From Amphiura filiformis (Eukaryota; Echinodermata; Ophiuroidea; Amphilepidida; Amphiuridae), in the NCBI RefSeq assembly GCF_039555335.1, contig NC_092641.1:30006848-30070847 (forward strand): DNA of 64,000 nt, read 5' to 3'. How positions within the stretch are numbered: the stretch's first letter is position 1; each line of letters opens with the position of its first letter. This document shows, in pieces, positions 10,607-21,929 of the stretch. The position numbers and the translations under genes are program-made. The notes under the pieces are model-generated. The model saw only the letters and a list, made by a program, of their open reading frames with translations. It had not been told where the DNA came from and did no database searches.

Positions 10607-11605
10607 CACGGTGTCCCAAAAAAGAGGCCCCTCATTGCGCCCTCTTTTTCGCCTATTTCTGAAAAGTTGATCAAATATATTTTTGTATGTAAAGAAACCT
10701 TCAATTGTTAGCTTTAATTAACCAAAACAATTATTTCAATCGGCTCACAACCTTTGAAGACATGCCCTTTTAAATACAAGTGCCCATTTTTCACTCTGTC
10801 CACGGATAGCAAACAGAGTGGTTGGGATGGGTCATGCTGTGGAGTGGCCTGCAAGATCACCAGACCTGACACCACTTGATTTCTTCATTTGTGGCAAAAT
10901 CCAAGATCATTGCAAACGTATTACTGCTATATTCGCAAGTATCCGGCGCACAAGGTTGGTACTCAATGCAATTGATGCAATGAGGAAGCTTGAGGACTAG
11001 GGCTGGAACCTGTATTCGTCAAGGAAGCAACAAGGTAGGGGCAGAGCAGCACAGTAAACTTACTTCAAAAGAACCAAAGACAAACTAAACAGCCCTTTTC
11101 AGGGCTAACTTTTATTCGAAAAAGAGAAATGACTTATGTTGTCAATAAAAAGAAAGTAGGAAACAATAAAGTAAGAAAGTAAGAAACATAATAAAACAAA
11201 AATGCATAAAATAACCGAGAAAAACATTAGTAATTGCAAGTATAGCAAAAGAAGTCAATTTCGCCCAAATTAATGACACTTGACAAAATCCATAACCCAT
11301 AAGCCCACCGGTAAAGCCCATTCCCTAAGATAAAGTAATTGTTATTTTATAAAGTTATCATCGAGGAATGTTTTATATTCATGCATGGTATATGCCAAAC
11401 CTCCTCCGTGGACAGAGTGAAAAACGGATACATTTCTTTAAAAGGGCATATCTTCAAAAGTTACGAGCCGATTGAAATAATTGTTTCGGTTTATTAAAGG
11501 TAACGGGTAAAGGCTTCTTTACATTCCAACATAAACTTGATCACCTTTTCTAAAATAGGAGAAAAAGAGAGCACAACGAGGGGCCTCTTTTTTTGGGACA
11601 CCCTG
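10607..11605 (+). mobile_element. mariner/Tc1-like transposon relic with ~200 bp TIRs
   Basis: Left end CACGGTGTCCCAAAAAAGAG and right end (inverted) CAGGGTGTCCCAAAAAAAGA form inverted repeats that can be followed for about 200 bp (10607-10807 and 11408-11605). TA dinucleotides flank both ends (10605-10606 and 11606-11607), the target duplication of IS630-Tc1-mariner elements. The interior keeps a piece of transposase at 10818-11000. The right flank continues as a LINE RT relic, so insertion next to or into that LINE is possible. Confidence 0.85.
10818..11000 (+). pseudogene. mariner-like transposase C-terminal remnant
   Basis: Reads EWPARSPDLTPLDFFICGK, matching the region around the last catalytic aspartate of mariner-family DDE transposases (consensus-type WPxRSPDLxPLDFFLWG). 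Only about 40 of the roughly 350 residues remain; the first two catalytic aspartates are absent. Cannot be functional. Confidence 0.8.
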
Positions 11606-11639
11606 TATGGAAAAAAGATAATAAATGACACGATTTTTA

Positions 11640-11960
11640 CTTTATCTTGCTTGTTGAGGATAGAGCAAATGCAGTGTACAGAGTAGTGAGACAGGTCTGA
11701 AGTTACTGGCTTGCTGTTTGTCAGATTTTTAAAAAACAGGGACAACGTTAGCATCAAGTCACTGGCTGGGGAGTTTGCCCTCAGCTAGAGATACTTAAAC
11801 GATATAACATAAAGGAGATGCGATTTGATGGCAACATTCTTTAAGCACTCTAGGTGACAATCCATCCGGACCTATTGCCTTTGATACATCAAGCTTTTTA
11901 AGGATTTGAAGCAGCTCATCTACCTGAATTACTGTAGTACCCAAACGATCATGATGATGG
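11640..11960 (-). pseudogene. LINE RT N-terminal fragment
   Basis: The minus strand reads LLQILKKLDVSKAIGPDGLS, a classic CR1/Jockey-type fingers motif, then SLAEGKLPSQ, a stop, and LDANVVPVF, a stop, KSDKQQASNFRPVSLL. At least two stops or frame changes interrupt it. Truncated on the 3' side where the mariner element ends at 11607. Confidence 0.75.
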
Positions 11961-11969
11961 ATAGAAACT

Positions 11970-13790
11970 ATACAGTCAGTCTACTCTGAAGTACAAAGTA
12001 CCGACGCGGACGCACACATTGTGCCGACTTTGAAGACACGCATTCCTGCAGCAGAGACGCAGCACTGCGAACTGTTTACGCGCTGTATACGCGCGCGTTG
12101 TCACTTTCAGAGTGGACAAACTGTAGGAAGATTAGCACGAACTAAAACAGAAAACAGAAAAGAAGTACTTATTGAAAACTGTGGCTTTCTCACTGGAAGG
12201 TAACGAGACAAGGATTTAGTTCTCGTTTTGGATCGATAAAAAGACCAAAAGCGCTTTGGGTAGTCAGAGAGCGTGTGAGTTAACAGTGGACTTCGGGTAT
12301 ATATATATAAATGCGCTTTTATAAATGCGCACGTGACACCTACAAGTCGCCATACCGTGTTCAACGATGTAGGGTACCCGGATGTACACAAATTCCACAC
12401 GCAAAAGTATAGGCGAAAAAGACAGGTTACAAGAAAAATTGTTTTTGCAAAATAGTGGCATTGATTGCAAAGGGCAAAATAATTTGAGCGAAACATTCAC
12501 TCTTTATTTAGATTTTCCATTACGGACAAAAACATTAATGACGGAAAATCTAGATATAGCTGATTTAAAAACTTGTATTTCAGTATTTCCGTGCTAAATG
12601 GGCGTGGCAATTGGCCATATTGATGACGATATGTGATTCTTACTGGCATTAAGGTCAGAACTGAGTAGCTGCCGATGATGTTATTTGATAATTTTTGCAC
12701 GTGATGATAGGGAACTTATGGGCTGTCATTTTCTTCGGGAGGAATGGGTCATGAATTTATTTATTTGGGAGTCAAGATCAGTATTTCCACTAACACCACC
12801 ACCCTACCCCCTAGTGGCGCCACTGAACATAACCTAGACTTGCTCAAGTCCTTTCGGACCTGAGGTCTGTGATATGATATCTTGTTCTTTTTTTTCGTTT
12901 ATATGGCCCTGGTCACTCCATCACCAAGCCACAGTTCTTAAACATGTTTAAAATAGGCCTATAGAATAGCCTTTTTACATACCAAATTACTTCTATCCAT
13001 TGGTGCATGTAGGCCTATACCCAGCCAGGTGCCTCAGTCCCTGATCATGCTGGTTATACTATAATACTTGTCGTGTGCCAATAATCTTTAGTTATCTTTG
13101 CTAATTGCCCTAATCTCTTTTTAAGTGCTGAAGATTAATAGGTGTGATATGTTCTCCCTCCCCTCTAGCTGTTTAATATAGTGACAGGCCTTCAGGGTGT
13201 TCTTGCTGTTGTCCGAAGGAAAGAGTGACAGTTGACATATCTGGACATATGGTCATAGTGGTTGACCATAGATGACTTGTGGCTATATTATTTTTAATAT
13301 TATAAAAACCATGAAAACACTGGTAGTCCATGGATTAACTGTGGCATAATGACAAAAGATCTCAGAGTAGTATCTGTGTAAAAAGCACTATCTTAGAAGC
13401 ACTTACGCCTTGAAATCAACTTTAATTTTAACGTAAATTGACGAAACTATAGCTTTAGCCCTTTTCGGAATAATGACCCTCTCGAACTTAATAGGCTAGA
13501 TGCCCCCGCCCGACCTCCTCAACCCCAACTTACTCATTCGCTCGCTCACTTCAATTAAGTATCAAAATGGACACAAAAAAAACTAATTCAAAATGTGTTT
13601 TAATACATAGATGACTGTACATGATCTATTTATCCCGGCTGGAAGATGTTGAGGAAGACTCGTATACTATACATCACGCTCATACGTTATATGACAATTT
13701 GACGTACAATCACGTATGTTATGCATGGTATGACAAAAGTGACAAACTGTCCTATACAAGGTGCAAAAAGATTCCAACAGGCGCAACAAA
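11970..13790. other. no recognised gene
   Basis: AT-rich intergenic DNA. Short frames at 12107-12700 overlap on both strands without domain similarity. TAGGCCTA-rich phrases and a TA dinucleotide run near 12300 are the only visible structure. Confidence 0.4.
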
Positions 13791-14399
13791 GAGATAACAC
13801 AGTTTCAGTGTTCTCAATTTTTAATTCCTAATTTTTGACAGTGATTGTATTGTCAGAATTCTGGAATGTTTTTAAAGGAAATCTGTACCATAAACTAATC
13901 AATTGCTAATATAGTTATATACCTCTAAATTAAACATACCAGACGGTCTATATGAATTTCGGAATATTCCTTACAAAGAAAAAGCACTTTTAATCCTTCG
14001 TTTCTGCGATTCATGGAAGCCGCCATGATAGCTGCTTGCGAATCCTTTCTGCCACAAGCGGTAGTGTAACCTTTCACACAGACCCTCGGCTACCTTCGGC
14101 GAGCGTGTGTTGCTTTATGGCATTCGCGACCCCCACAGCGAATTTTGTTTTTAGTGCTGTTTTTACACTTTTCGTTCTCAAAAGACATTGTTGATCATAA
14201 ATATTACTTAAAATACATTTTTTTTTGTTCTTCTGTAAGTTTTATGGGTAAAAATTGTCGCGTTTTCTTTTGAACGAATGTTGAATCTGAACTTTGGCAG
14301 TATTCGCTTCGTGTCACCAAAGTTCACGAGGTACGAGGCTTGTGGCACGGATTTCGCTGGTTTCAAAATCGGGGTACCGTTCGTCGTCGTCGATCTACT

Positions 14400-14615
14400 C
14401 ATATCTGAGTATTCGTGACCTTTCTGATGAAGTTTCTCCACTCATGTCGATCTTGTGCTTTGGTGTAACAGCTGTAAATTGACATTTTGGTTAACGAAAC
14501 AATTCCATCTGTCCACCTGAGTCTCTGTCTTCCTCTGCTTCTCTTCCCCTCAACTTTTCCGAACATTATCACTTTCTCTAGATTGACTCCTTCTCGCCTG
14601 GCAACATCGTCGTCC
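14400..14615 (-). pseudogene. LINE RT C-terminus, separated by insertion
   Basis: Reads ARREGVNLEKVIMFGKVEGK, RSRGRQRLRWTDGIVSLTKM and AQDRHEWRNFIRKVTN, then a stop, the typical C-terminal tail of RTE-like LINE proteins. Collinear with the RT core across the 628 bp insertion. Confidence 0.8.
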
Positions 14616-15243
14616 GTATTCCATAGTGGCGTATAGTGGGGCGCCGCGAATAAACAACTTTTCGAGAAAATCGGGTTTGAAGAAATGCCAATTTAAAATC
14701 GAGTTGTGTAAATCAGACATTCATTATATTTTGTAAATGATGTGAAATTTCTGTAGTAAACTAAATAGATTTTATTGTAATATATTTTTCAAAAGAAATA
14801 AATACATACTATTGCTGGCAAACTGACAATAAAACTATACGTCACTATGGAAAACGAACAAAACGCAATACCCTAACCTTACGTTAACCGTACGCCACCT
14901 CGCTCGCCGTGTAATCCCTATGGCGTTACTTTTCGTCGTTCGTATTCCATAGTGGCGTATAGGTCCGATACGCGTACGCCACTATGACATACGATGTTTT
15001 TCATTTTTGCCGATATTTCATAATTATAAAATGCGTATAAAAAGTGGCGTATGGTCGATACGCCACTATGGAATACAAAAATGTCACTTTGTAACTATAC
15101 GCCACATTTAATTAATTAATTACTAATTAATTAGCTAATTATGACTGATGAGACTTAGAAAAAATGAAAGAGAACATCATTAAAAACATATGTGCCAATT
15201 TTCAAAAAATAACCAAAGGTCACTATACGCCACTATGGAATAC
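14616..15243. mobile_element. 628 bp element built from GTATTCCATAGTGGCGTATA motifs
   Basis: Starts GTATTCCATAGTGGCGTATA and ends with the inverse, TATACGCCACTATGGAATAC, exactly splitting the LINE RT coding sequence between HVVG and the ARREGVNLEKV block. The same 15-20 bp motif recurs internally in both orientations (about 14829, 14938, 14975, 15045, 15057, 15095). No coding capacity. Superfamily unknown; no clear target duplication. Confidence 0.8.
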
Positions 15244-16174
15244 AGCCGACGACATGTCCAAAATACTGTAACTTCTGTTTCCTCACTGAGTTGATGAGTG
15301 AGACTTTCTCTCCTATTTCATGCCGAACACTCTCATTTGTCCTTTTGGCGGTCCATGGGATGCATAGAAGTTTTCTCCAGCACCACATCTCAAACGCTTC
15401 AATCCTTCTTTGATCTGCCGCATTGATCACCCACGTTTCACACGCATATGTTGCGATCGGGAAAATCAAAGAGGAGACAAGTCTAATCTTTGTTGACTTG
15501 CTGATGCTTCTGTCCTTCCATAACTTGTGCATGGTGCACATTGATGTTTTTGCCATTGCTATGCGACGTCTGATCTCAGTAGAGCATCCGCCTTGGTTTG
15601 AAATCATGGATCCAAGGAAGTTGAACTGTTTGATAACCTCAATTGCTTGGTTTCCTGCATGAATAGTGGTGTTCTCTTCTTGTTGGTTGATGACCATCAC
15701 CTTGGTTTTGCTTACATTTAGAAAAAGCCCAAAGTTTTCACTCTCCATTCTCACTCTTTCAATCAGGTCCTCAAGTTCACAAGCACTGTCTGCTAGTAGG
15801 GTAGTGTCGTCTGCATACCGTAAGTTGTTGATGGTTCTGCCTCCGACAGATATTCCAATGCTGCAACTCTCAAGGGCCATTCGCATAATATACTCTGCAT
15901 ATGCATTAAACAGATGAGGAGACAAAATGCATCCTTGTCTCACCCCTTGCTCGATTTTGAACCAGGTACTGTCACCACATGTTGTTCTAACAATTGATTC
16001 CTGATCGTCATAGAGTGTCCTAAGCAGTTCTACCACATGTTTTGGGAAGCCCATTGATACTAAGGTGTCCCACAGTTTTTGATGTTGAACAGTATCAAAT
16101 GCTTTTGAATAGTCGATGAAGCACATGTAGATTGGACGGTTGAATTCTCCTGGGTATGTTTTTGCTACATTCAC
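15233..16174 (-). pseudogene. LINE reverse transcriptase core with intact YADD
   Basis: The RT palm begins FNRPIYMCFIDYSKAFDTVQ (first catalytic Asp), passes GVRQGCILSPHLFNAYAEYI and reaches LRYADDTTLLADSACELEDL, so all catalytic aspartates are present. The thumb and connection continue to KLQYFGHVVG, after which the 628 bp insertion supplies the last residues and stop. The start is artificial: NVAKTYPGE belongs to the end of the endonuclease and is joined in frame to the palm, showing loss of the linker and RT fingers (about 200 residues or more in related elements). Inactive despite good motif preservation. Confidence 0.88.
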
Positions 16175-16320
16175 ACTCGACCTCCATCTTCGTTTGATTA
16201 AGATGTAATCTATCTGATTTCTGGTCCTCCCATCTGGAGATATCCAGGTGTAAAGCCGTCTAGGATGCTGTTGGAATAGCGTGTTTGTTACGATCAGCTC
16301 ATTTTCGTTGCAGAAATCAG

Positions 16321-17016
16321 CTAGTCTTTCCCCTCTCTCATTAGCTTTGCCCAGTCCAAACTTTCCAACGGCATCATTGTTAACCAGGTCATTTCCAACT
16401 TTGGCATTGAAATCCCCATGATGATGGTAATATCTCTATTAGGAATTTTGTTGATGGTTTCTTGGAGTTCATGGAAGAAGGAATCAATTGTCTCATCATC
16501 TGCTGTCGATGTTGGAGCATATGCCTGAACTACTGAGATGTTGACAGGTCTTGCTTGGAGACGGATGGTTATCAGTCTGTCACTGATTGGATTGTAGCCG
16601 AGGACACATTTTGCTGTTTCTCTTGATAGAATGAAACCTACTCCATTCCTCTTTAGTCTATCAGTGCCAGAATAATATACAGTATGTCCATCATCAAGAG
16701 AGAAATGACCTTTGCCAGTCCACCTGACTTCTGCTAATCCACAGATCGGAATATTACATCTCCCCATTTCTCTTTCTATAATGTGCAGTTTGCTATCATC
16801 TGTCATACTTCTCACATTCCATGTGCCAAAACGATTATTATGCCTTAAGTTTAAGATTTTGTCCTTTGTTCCAGCCCTTTCATCAGCCTGTGAAGCGTCA
16901 TTACAGGACCTTCCAAAGGTACACGTTTGTTGCCCGTTCCTTTCCCCTCCGGAGCCAGAGGTATCACCTTGGTTTGCCGGGCTGGTGACTGCCCCACTCT
17001 TAGAAGACTTCATCAT
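16321..17016 (-). pseudogene. LINE apurinic/apyrimidinic-like endonuclease domain, frameshifted
   Basis: Reads FGTWNVRSMTDDSKLHIIER, then LAEVRWTGKGHFSLDDGHTV, GVGFILSRE, and VVQAYAPTSTADDETIDSFF, the order of an APE-type endonuclease of RTE-like LINEs. After NRDITIIMG the frame shifts by one base near 16420; the other frame continues DFNAKVGNDLVNNDAVGKFG and LADFCNENELIVTN down to about 16180, ending RTRNQIDYILIKRRWRSSV. The metal-binding DxN motif therefore survives but sits across the frameshift. The open frame shown stops at 16321 only because of the shift. N-terminal 60 residues are low-similarity leader. Confidence 0.85.
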
Positions 17017-18179
17017 TTAGGTTGTCTTGGGAAAAATAGTGAAGTGGGTTCCCGTTTCCTTCTTCACCAACAGTAGTCCTCTAACTCGACCATTGCTGCC
17101 AGTCATAAGAAAGATCAAATCATCCGACTGCCAGCTTCCATCATTCTGCTGTTGGCTGATAGCTCTTCCACCAAGAATGAGTACATCAATGCTGCTGCCC
17201 ATTGATGGTCGCCCTGCGACATGTGTCTACCTTTAGATAGCATTTCTTCTATCAGGGTGTTGACGAAAAACCCACTCAGAAAAATCTGAGTCGGTCGGGT
17301 TATTTTATTTACCGCCGCCCGGTGGTCGGCGGTGGTGCTAACTGGCAATACTGACTCACCATTATGGCAATTAGGCCTGGTGTCGCCCCACAGTAGCAGC
17401 AAGAACCTTGATCTCCATGACCAAAGAACTCCCTGGCCAGACATTCACATCCCAAGATGTTAAAAACAACCTACTTTTACTCTATGATTGGGGAGAAAGA
17501 GAGAAAGAAAGAAAAGATGAAAGAGATAGACACAATACCAGTTAGCGTCCACACTGCCTGCTCCTGTAAACAGTATAACTGAACACGGTGTACAGGGGAT
17601 GGCACACAAGAAGGTGCTCATGTGGCGCTCGCCTTCACCATCAAACTGGGGATCTGTATCCTGTACCCCAGAATGATATTACAGTCGGTAATCGCCCCTG
17701 GGATCAGGCGCTAAACCCTATACTAAGGACAAAACCCATTGTCCTAGCCAAAACCTGATGTTAACCATCCTACCAAGCCAACTAGTTTGACTCACCTATC
17801 CTTGCTAACTGGATTGCGAAATGAAAAATTATAGCAAGAAAAGATTATAGAAAGAGTGAAAGGTGAAACATAGAGATGAGTAGGTTGGGAGCACCCCCCA
17901 TAGATAAATCCATGAGGGCAAAATCCAGCTTCTGCACCTACTGGTGCAGGTGCTGGCAAAGGGTTATTTTCAGCTCCTCGACACTGGGACAGTGCCTCCC
18001 CTTACCGTTACAGCGTGATAAAAATACATCGGGTAGCAATATGGCAGCCACCATGGATTTCAAACTGACGGCTGATCGTCGTAAGGAATTAAGAATTTCT
18101 CTTTTATTTGGACGTATATAAGCGTAGGACTTTTACTGTTTGTCGTTTTTATTATTACTGCAACTATATAGCCATTGAT

Positions 18180-18970
18180 TAGTTTATGGTACAGATTTCC
18201 TTTAAATTCCTAATATTTGACAGTGAGAATATCGTCTCAATTAAAAAAAAAATGTTGAATTCCAAATACTTGACAGTGAGATCATTGTCACAATTCCTGA
18301 ATTTTTAAAATTCCTTATATTTGACATATCACAGAGAATATTGTCAGAATTTTGAAATTTTCAAAATTCCTAATATTTGACAGTGAGAATATTGTAAGTA
18401 TTAGTAGGATCCATTGTTATGTCAATTATTTTAATAGTAGGCCTAGTTCCTATATAGGAATTGTTTCCAATGTTTGACCAATTTTCAAAATTTCAGAACA
18501 TCTGTCAAATTTTAGGAATCGGTAGGAAGAAATAGCAGGAATGAGGTTTTATTTGCGTACTTTTTATAATTAGAAGAACTTATTCTACATCATTTTTATA
18601 TATTGACAAGCACGGTCTGACAACATGGGCCAATCAGCGTCCTTCTACACAAACAGCACGGAGGTCATTGCGTTCCTGTTTCGTGTCAAATTCCAAGATT
18701 TTGACAGCGCCCTCTGTCGAAATTCCAGAATTCCAACAGGTCCAGGTTTCTGACGCAGCCTGTCAAAAACTTGGCATTGTCTTAATTCCAGAATTACGAC
18801 AGTGGGCGCTGTCGCAATTCTAGAATTCTGACAATTCCAAATTTTTGACAGGCTGCGTCAGAAAACTGAACTGTTGAAATTCTGGAATTCCAAGGATCTT
18901 GGAATTGTCAAAATTCCAGAATTTCGACAATTCCAAGAATCTGATGCAGCACTGGTCTAAAATGGCCCTA
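18180..18970. repeat. AATTCCAGAATT / TTGACAG palindromic motif array
   Basis: Degenerate repeats of AATTCCTAATATTTGACAGTG (18200-18400), then dense AATTCCAGAATT-type palindromes (18690-18950). Within this, 18749-18866 forms an inverted repeat: CTGACGCAGCCTGTCAAAAA pairs with TTTTTGACAGGCTGCGTCAG about 120 bp later. It lies just upstream of the presumed apextrin promoter. Confidence 0.7.
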
Positions 18971-19090
18971 TAGCTAGGCGAGCTTGACCATGCCAGACGG
19001 CACGTACACTTATCAGCTAAAGCACTTACTTATTTATTTACATGCGTCATTTTGTGAAACAAGTGGTAGTTTCTCACCGAACGTGCCAAA

Positions 19091-19105
19091 TATATGAATA
19101 AAAGG
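19091..19105 (+). promoter_or_regulatory. candidate TATA box of the apextrin-like gene
   Basis: TATATGAATAAAAGG lies about 30 bp upstream of where exon 1 would need to start, and about 80 bp upstream of a strong splice donor (CCCAG|GTAAGT at 19170/19171). Inference from position only. Confidence 0.4.
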
Positions 19106-19121
19106 GGCAGACGATGAAACA

Positions 19122-19170
19122 GACAGCATCATTCGACTAGTACCGACAGAGGAGTGGCATTCAATCCCAG
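19122..19170 (+). other. probable non-coding exon 1 (5' UTR) of the apextrin-like gene
   Basis: Downstream of a TATA-like box, ending in a consensus donor (CAATCCCAG|GTAAGTG). It would be spliced to the acceptor at 21823-21824 (TTCTTTAG|AACACC), 14 bp before the start codon. The 5' limit is a guess. Confidence 0.4.
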
Positions 19171-19689
19171 GTAAGTGATGCTTCTGTGTTGATGATACTT
19201 CTTTTTACCTATTTGATATTATAAATTTTAGAATGTCAATGTCAATGATATTAAAGGTGCTAATTCGGATTAACTGCTCCATTGACGAAAATACCAAAGT
19301 AGTAGTTATCAGCCAGTAACACTTCAGAGCAAGTCCCAAAAATACTAGTGTAAGATACTCGGTAGCTGTGGATTAACTACTAACAAAAAGAAGTAACGTA
19401 CTAAACTAGTAAGTTACGCGGATTTGGTGCACTCATTGGACAGAGTTGAATTTATTACTCCATTGCTGAGCGAAAAGTGTTTGGTATTTGACCACTAAGG
19501 TGTGAGAGCGCAACAAAAAGCGCTCTACCTCATTGGGTAAAAAGCAATCGTTATCGCTCAGCGATGAAGTATAAATTCAGATTTAGGTGTTTTGATTGCA
19601 GACAAGCTTTTAATCCCTTGATTGTTGGTTTCTGAACAAAAGAGAAACTAAAACGCAGAACTTGAAATGAAGCATAATACAGTGATACG

Positions 19690-20104
19690 CAGTGGCGTAG
19701 CCAGGATTTTGGAACCGAGGGGGCACAACTTGTAAATGTACCGACGGAAATATTTTTTACCGACGGAAGTTGTGATTTGTTGACCCAAAAATTTTTTGCA
19801 TGGTTTGAAAAAGTGAAGAGCAAAAAAAAAAAAAAAAAGAAAAAAAAAAAAAAAAGAAGTATAATAGGCGGTACTAACATAAAAACACATCATTTTTATG
19901 TGTAATTCATCATCATATTTTATCATTTTCTTTACAATTCTCGACTTTTTCCCGTCACCCTGCGTGAAAAATAGTCTACAATAGTCTATTTTTAACCCAA
20001 TTCTTTTTCACCCACCCCTTCCGTCTACCAACGGCCTTACATGAACCGACGGCCATGACGAGCGGGGGCACCGGGCCCCTGCCTCCCCCCTGGCTACGCC
20101 ACTG
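19690..20104. mobile_element. 415 bp hAT-like MITE, 8 bp target duplication
   Basis: CAGTGGCGTAGCCAGG at the left end and CCTGGCTACGCCACTG at the right are perfect inverted repeats. GTGATACG flanks both ends (19682-19689 and 20105-20112), an 8 bp duplication as made by hAT transposases. Contains an A-rich run. A related diverged copy lies at 47876-48200. In intron 1 of the apextrin-like gene. Confidence 0.88.
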
Positions 20105-20317
20105 GTGATACGCCACTATGCACTATAATTTGCTGTGGCAACGCATCGTAATTGATTACACCTCATAAATATACATGAGCAAATCATTCCACTTTATTGG
20201 TTAAGCACAAACGACAATGCCTCTTTTCTCGTGCTATGGTTTTCCCTATCTACATGGTATCCTCATCCCCATAGTCAAAGTTCGATGTAATAGACCAAAT
20301 ACTACATGGCTTATCAC

Positions 20318-20998
20318 AGGCGGGTCTAAGGAAAAGGGCCCTGTCAGCAAAATATCTTGAGCTATCTTGGGGGCCCAATAGTAAAGAGTTGAAATCAGGG
20401 CTCATAATTATTGCACAGCCCCTAAATGGTGCAAACTATTTTTTATTTGAATTGTTATCAAATACCATACAATTAGCGACCATTTTTTTAAATGAAAATC
20501 GGAGAGTTTTTAAGGTTTTTACCCCTGTGGTGCCCTAAATGCGACCTTTAACCCTTTTGCTTATAACTGGAGAACCGTGCACTCCAGATAAGTCAAACCA
20601 TACTTTGTCTGAATCGTTATGATCAGAGCAATACTTTTTTTCTGAGCAAGGTGCATTTATGCCACCAAAATTTTTCATATTCCTTGAGGTCAGATTATGA
20701 TATTGAAACTGATTCTGGACCTTAATCACAAACAATGCAAGGTATTTGTTTCTTGATATCAAGCAAAAACAGAAAAGGAAATATTCCGAAATTAACCCAA
20801 TGTACATCATTTTTTACTTCAAATAGTATGAAATGGAATGAATATTCGCACACTGCGCGCAGATATATCCTAATATTGGGCTGAACTAATGCTCACTGGT
20901 CAATTTTGTTCTTGCCCTCCTCCAGACAAAAAGTTCAGGAACCCTTCTGATTTCAACTCTTTCCTGATTTCACCCCTTTCCTTAGATCCGCCTCTGGC
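20318..20998. mobile_element. element with GGCGGATCTAAGGAAA-type inverted repeats
   Basis: Left CAGGCGGGTCTAAGGAAAAG and right (inverted) CAGAGGCGGATCTAAGGAAA match with a few differences, and GAGTTGAAATCAG is shared inside. The left part also holds the CATAATTATTGCACAGCCCC phrase of the 28 kb family. Non-coding; target duplication unclear. Confidence 0.65.
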
Positions 20999-21031
20999 CA
21001 TTGCATAATGATGATGAGATGATTGCTGCAC

Positions 21032-21670
21032 TCATAGAAATTGTTCGTGTAAGTCGTTGCGTCAACTTTCCGAGTAATGCCAACGCGTACAATTTTGAGT
21101 AACGCTGACTCGATATCATTATGTTGGTCGCACTCATTTGCACTTACTTTATTGAGTTGTTACCCCTCAGAAAATGAAACTAGCCTAGGTTAGCATAATT
21201 TTCTAGAGGTGTGCTATAGTATACAAAATTTTGCATTGATTACAAAAATAAATATTTGAATACTGCTAATTGTGCAGAAAATGATCCAATTACGTGAATT
21301 AAGTAACAAAGTACCAAATTGGAATAACTCAAAACAATAAGTACCAGTAACTTAATATGAACGAGTATATCAACTTACATGTTGAGTTACAATAACTCAA
21401 CTAATTGGTTCTTTGAACCTTGTTTATTTGTCTAAGTTCCCTGAACTTGAATTCAGAAGTTGGCATTACTTAAAAAGTTGACGCAACGACTTACATCAAC
21501 TTTTTAAGTAATGCCAACAAAGGTGATTTAGTTGACGGAACTTTTTGAGCTTTTTCAGCATTTTATAAGTTCGGATAACTAAAATGAATTTTGTTTTGGC
21601 AACTTTTACACTATTTTTGAGTTACTCCTTTTGAATTGCGCCAACAAGGCGAACAAGTCTAAGAGTGTGG
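21032..21670. mobile_element. element with layered inverted repeats in intron 1
   Basis: Outer ends CACTCATAGAAATTGTTCG and (inverted) CACTCTTAGACTTGTTCG. An inner pair TAAGTCGTTGCGTCAACTTT occurs at 21051-21086 and, inverted, at 21460-21494. CAACTTTTTAAGTAATGCCAAC-like text recurs several times. Non-coding. Confidence 0.65.
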
Positions 21671-21838
21671 GAATCAACAACCCCAACCCTTTACATGAAC
21701 ATGCTGACTCTGTAAAGTGTGCTAACTAGTCTCGATGGTTTATACTGTATATAGCGCACTATAGATAACTGAGTTGGATTTTGTTCTAAGTAACTAAATC
21801 CGGTTTTCTTTTCTTATTCTTTAGAACACCAGGATAAA

Positions 21839-21929
21839 ATGGCTTCAATTCGAATTCTAACCATCCTTGTATACGTCATTGCCGTTCCACACGGCATAGA
21901 CAGTAGAGAGAATGATTATATCGACTCAG
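21839..21929 (+). CDS. apextrin-like gene, coding exon 1 (signal peptide)
   Basis: The acceptor TTCTTTAG ends at 21824; the ATG at 21839 is the first in the exon. Encodes residues 1-30, mostly signal peptide. Donor CTCAG|GTGAGA; phase 1. Confidence 0.88.

Larger units (their letters stand above)
14400..17450 (-). mobile_element. RTE-like LINE, internally deleted and interrupted
   Basis: A non-LTR retrotransposon running right to left: a 5' leader at about 17.0-17.45 kb, an endonuclease at 17016-16180, a reverse transcriptase at 16174-15244, then a 628 bp insertion (14616-15243), then the RT C-terminus at 14615-14400. Proteins of this type are often annotated as craniofacial-development-protein-2-like or endonuclease-reverse transcriptase. 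Damage comprises a frameshift at the endonuclease catalytic GDFNAKVG, a deletion between endonuclease and RT core, and the insertion. The 3' end is near 14.35 kb and is not sharply defined. Confidence 0.85.
13886..18200. repeat. inverted pair flanking the RTE-like LINE
   Basis: GGAAATCTGTACCATAAACT at 13880-13900 is inverted at about 18168-18200 (AGTTTATGGTACAGATTTCC). Both arms adjoin, on their outer sides, AATTCC/TTGACAGTGA motif arrays. The pair encloses the whole LINE region. Confidence 0.65.

Noticed and set aside
12021-12700. Cluster of overlapping frames on both strands
   Set aside because: No recognisable domain, no splice logic, and antisense overlaps with equal openness.
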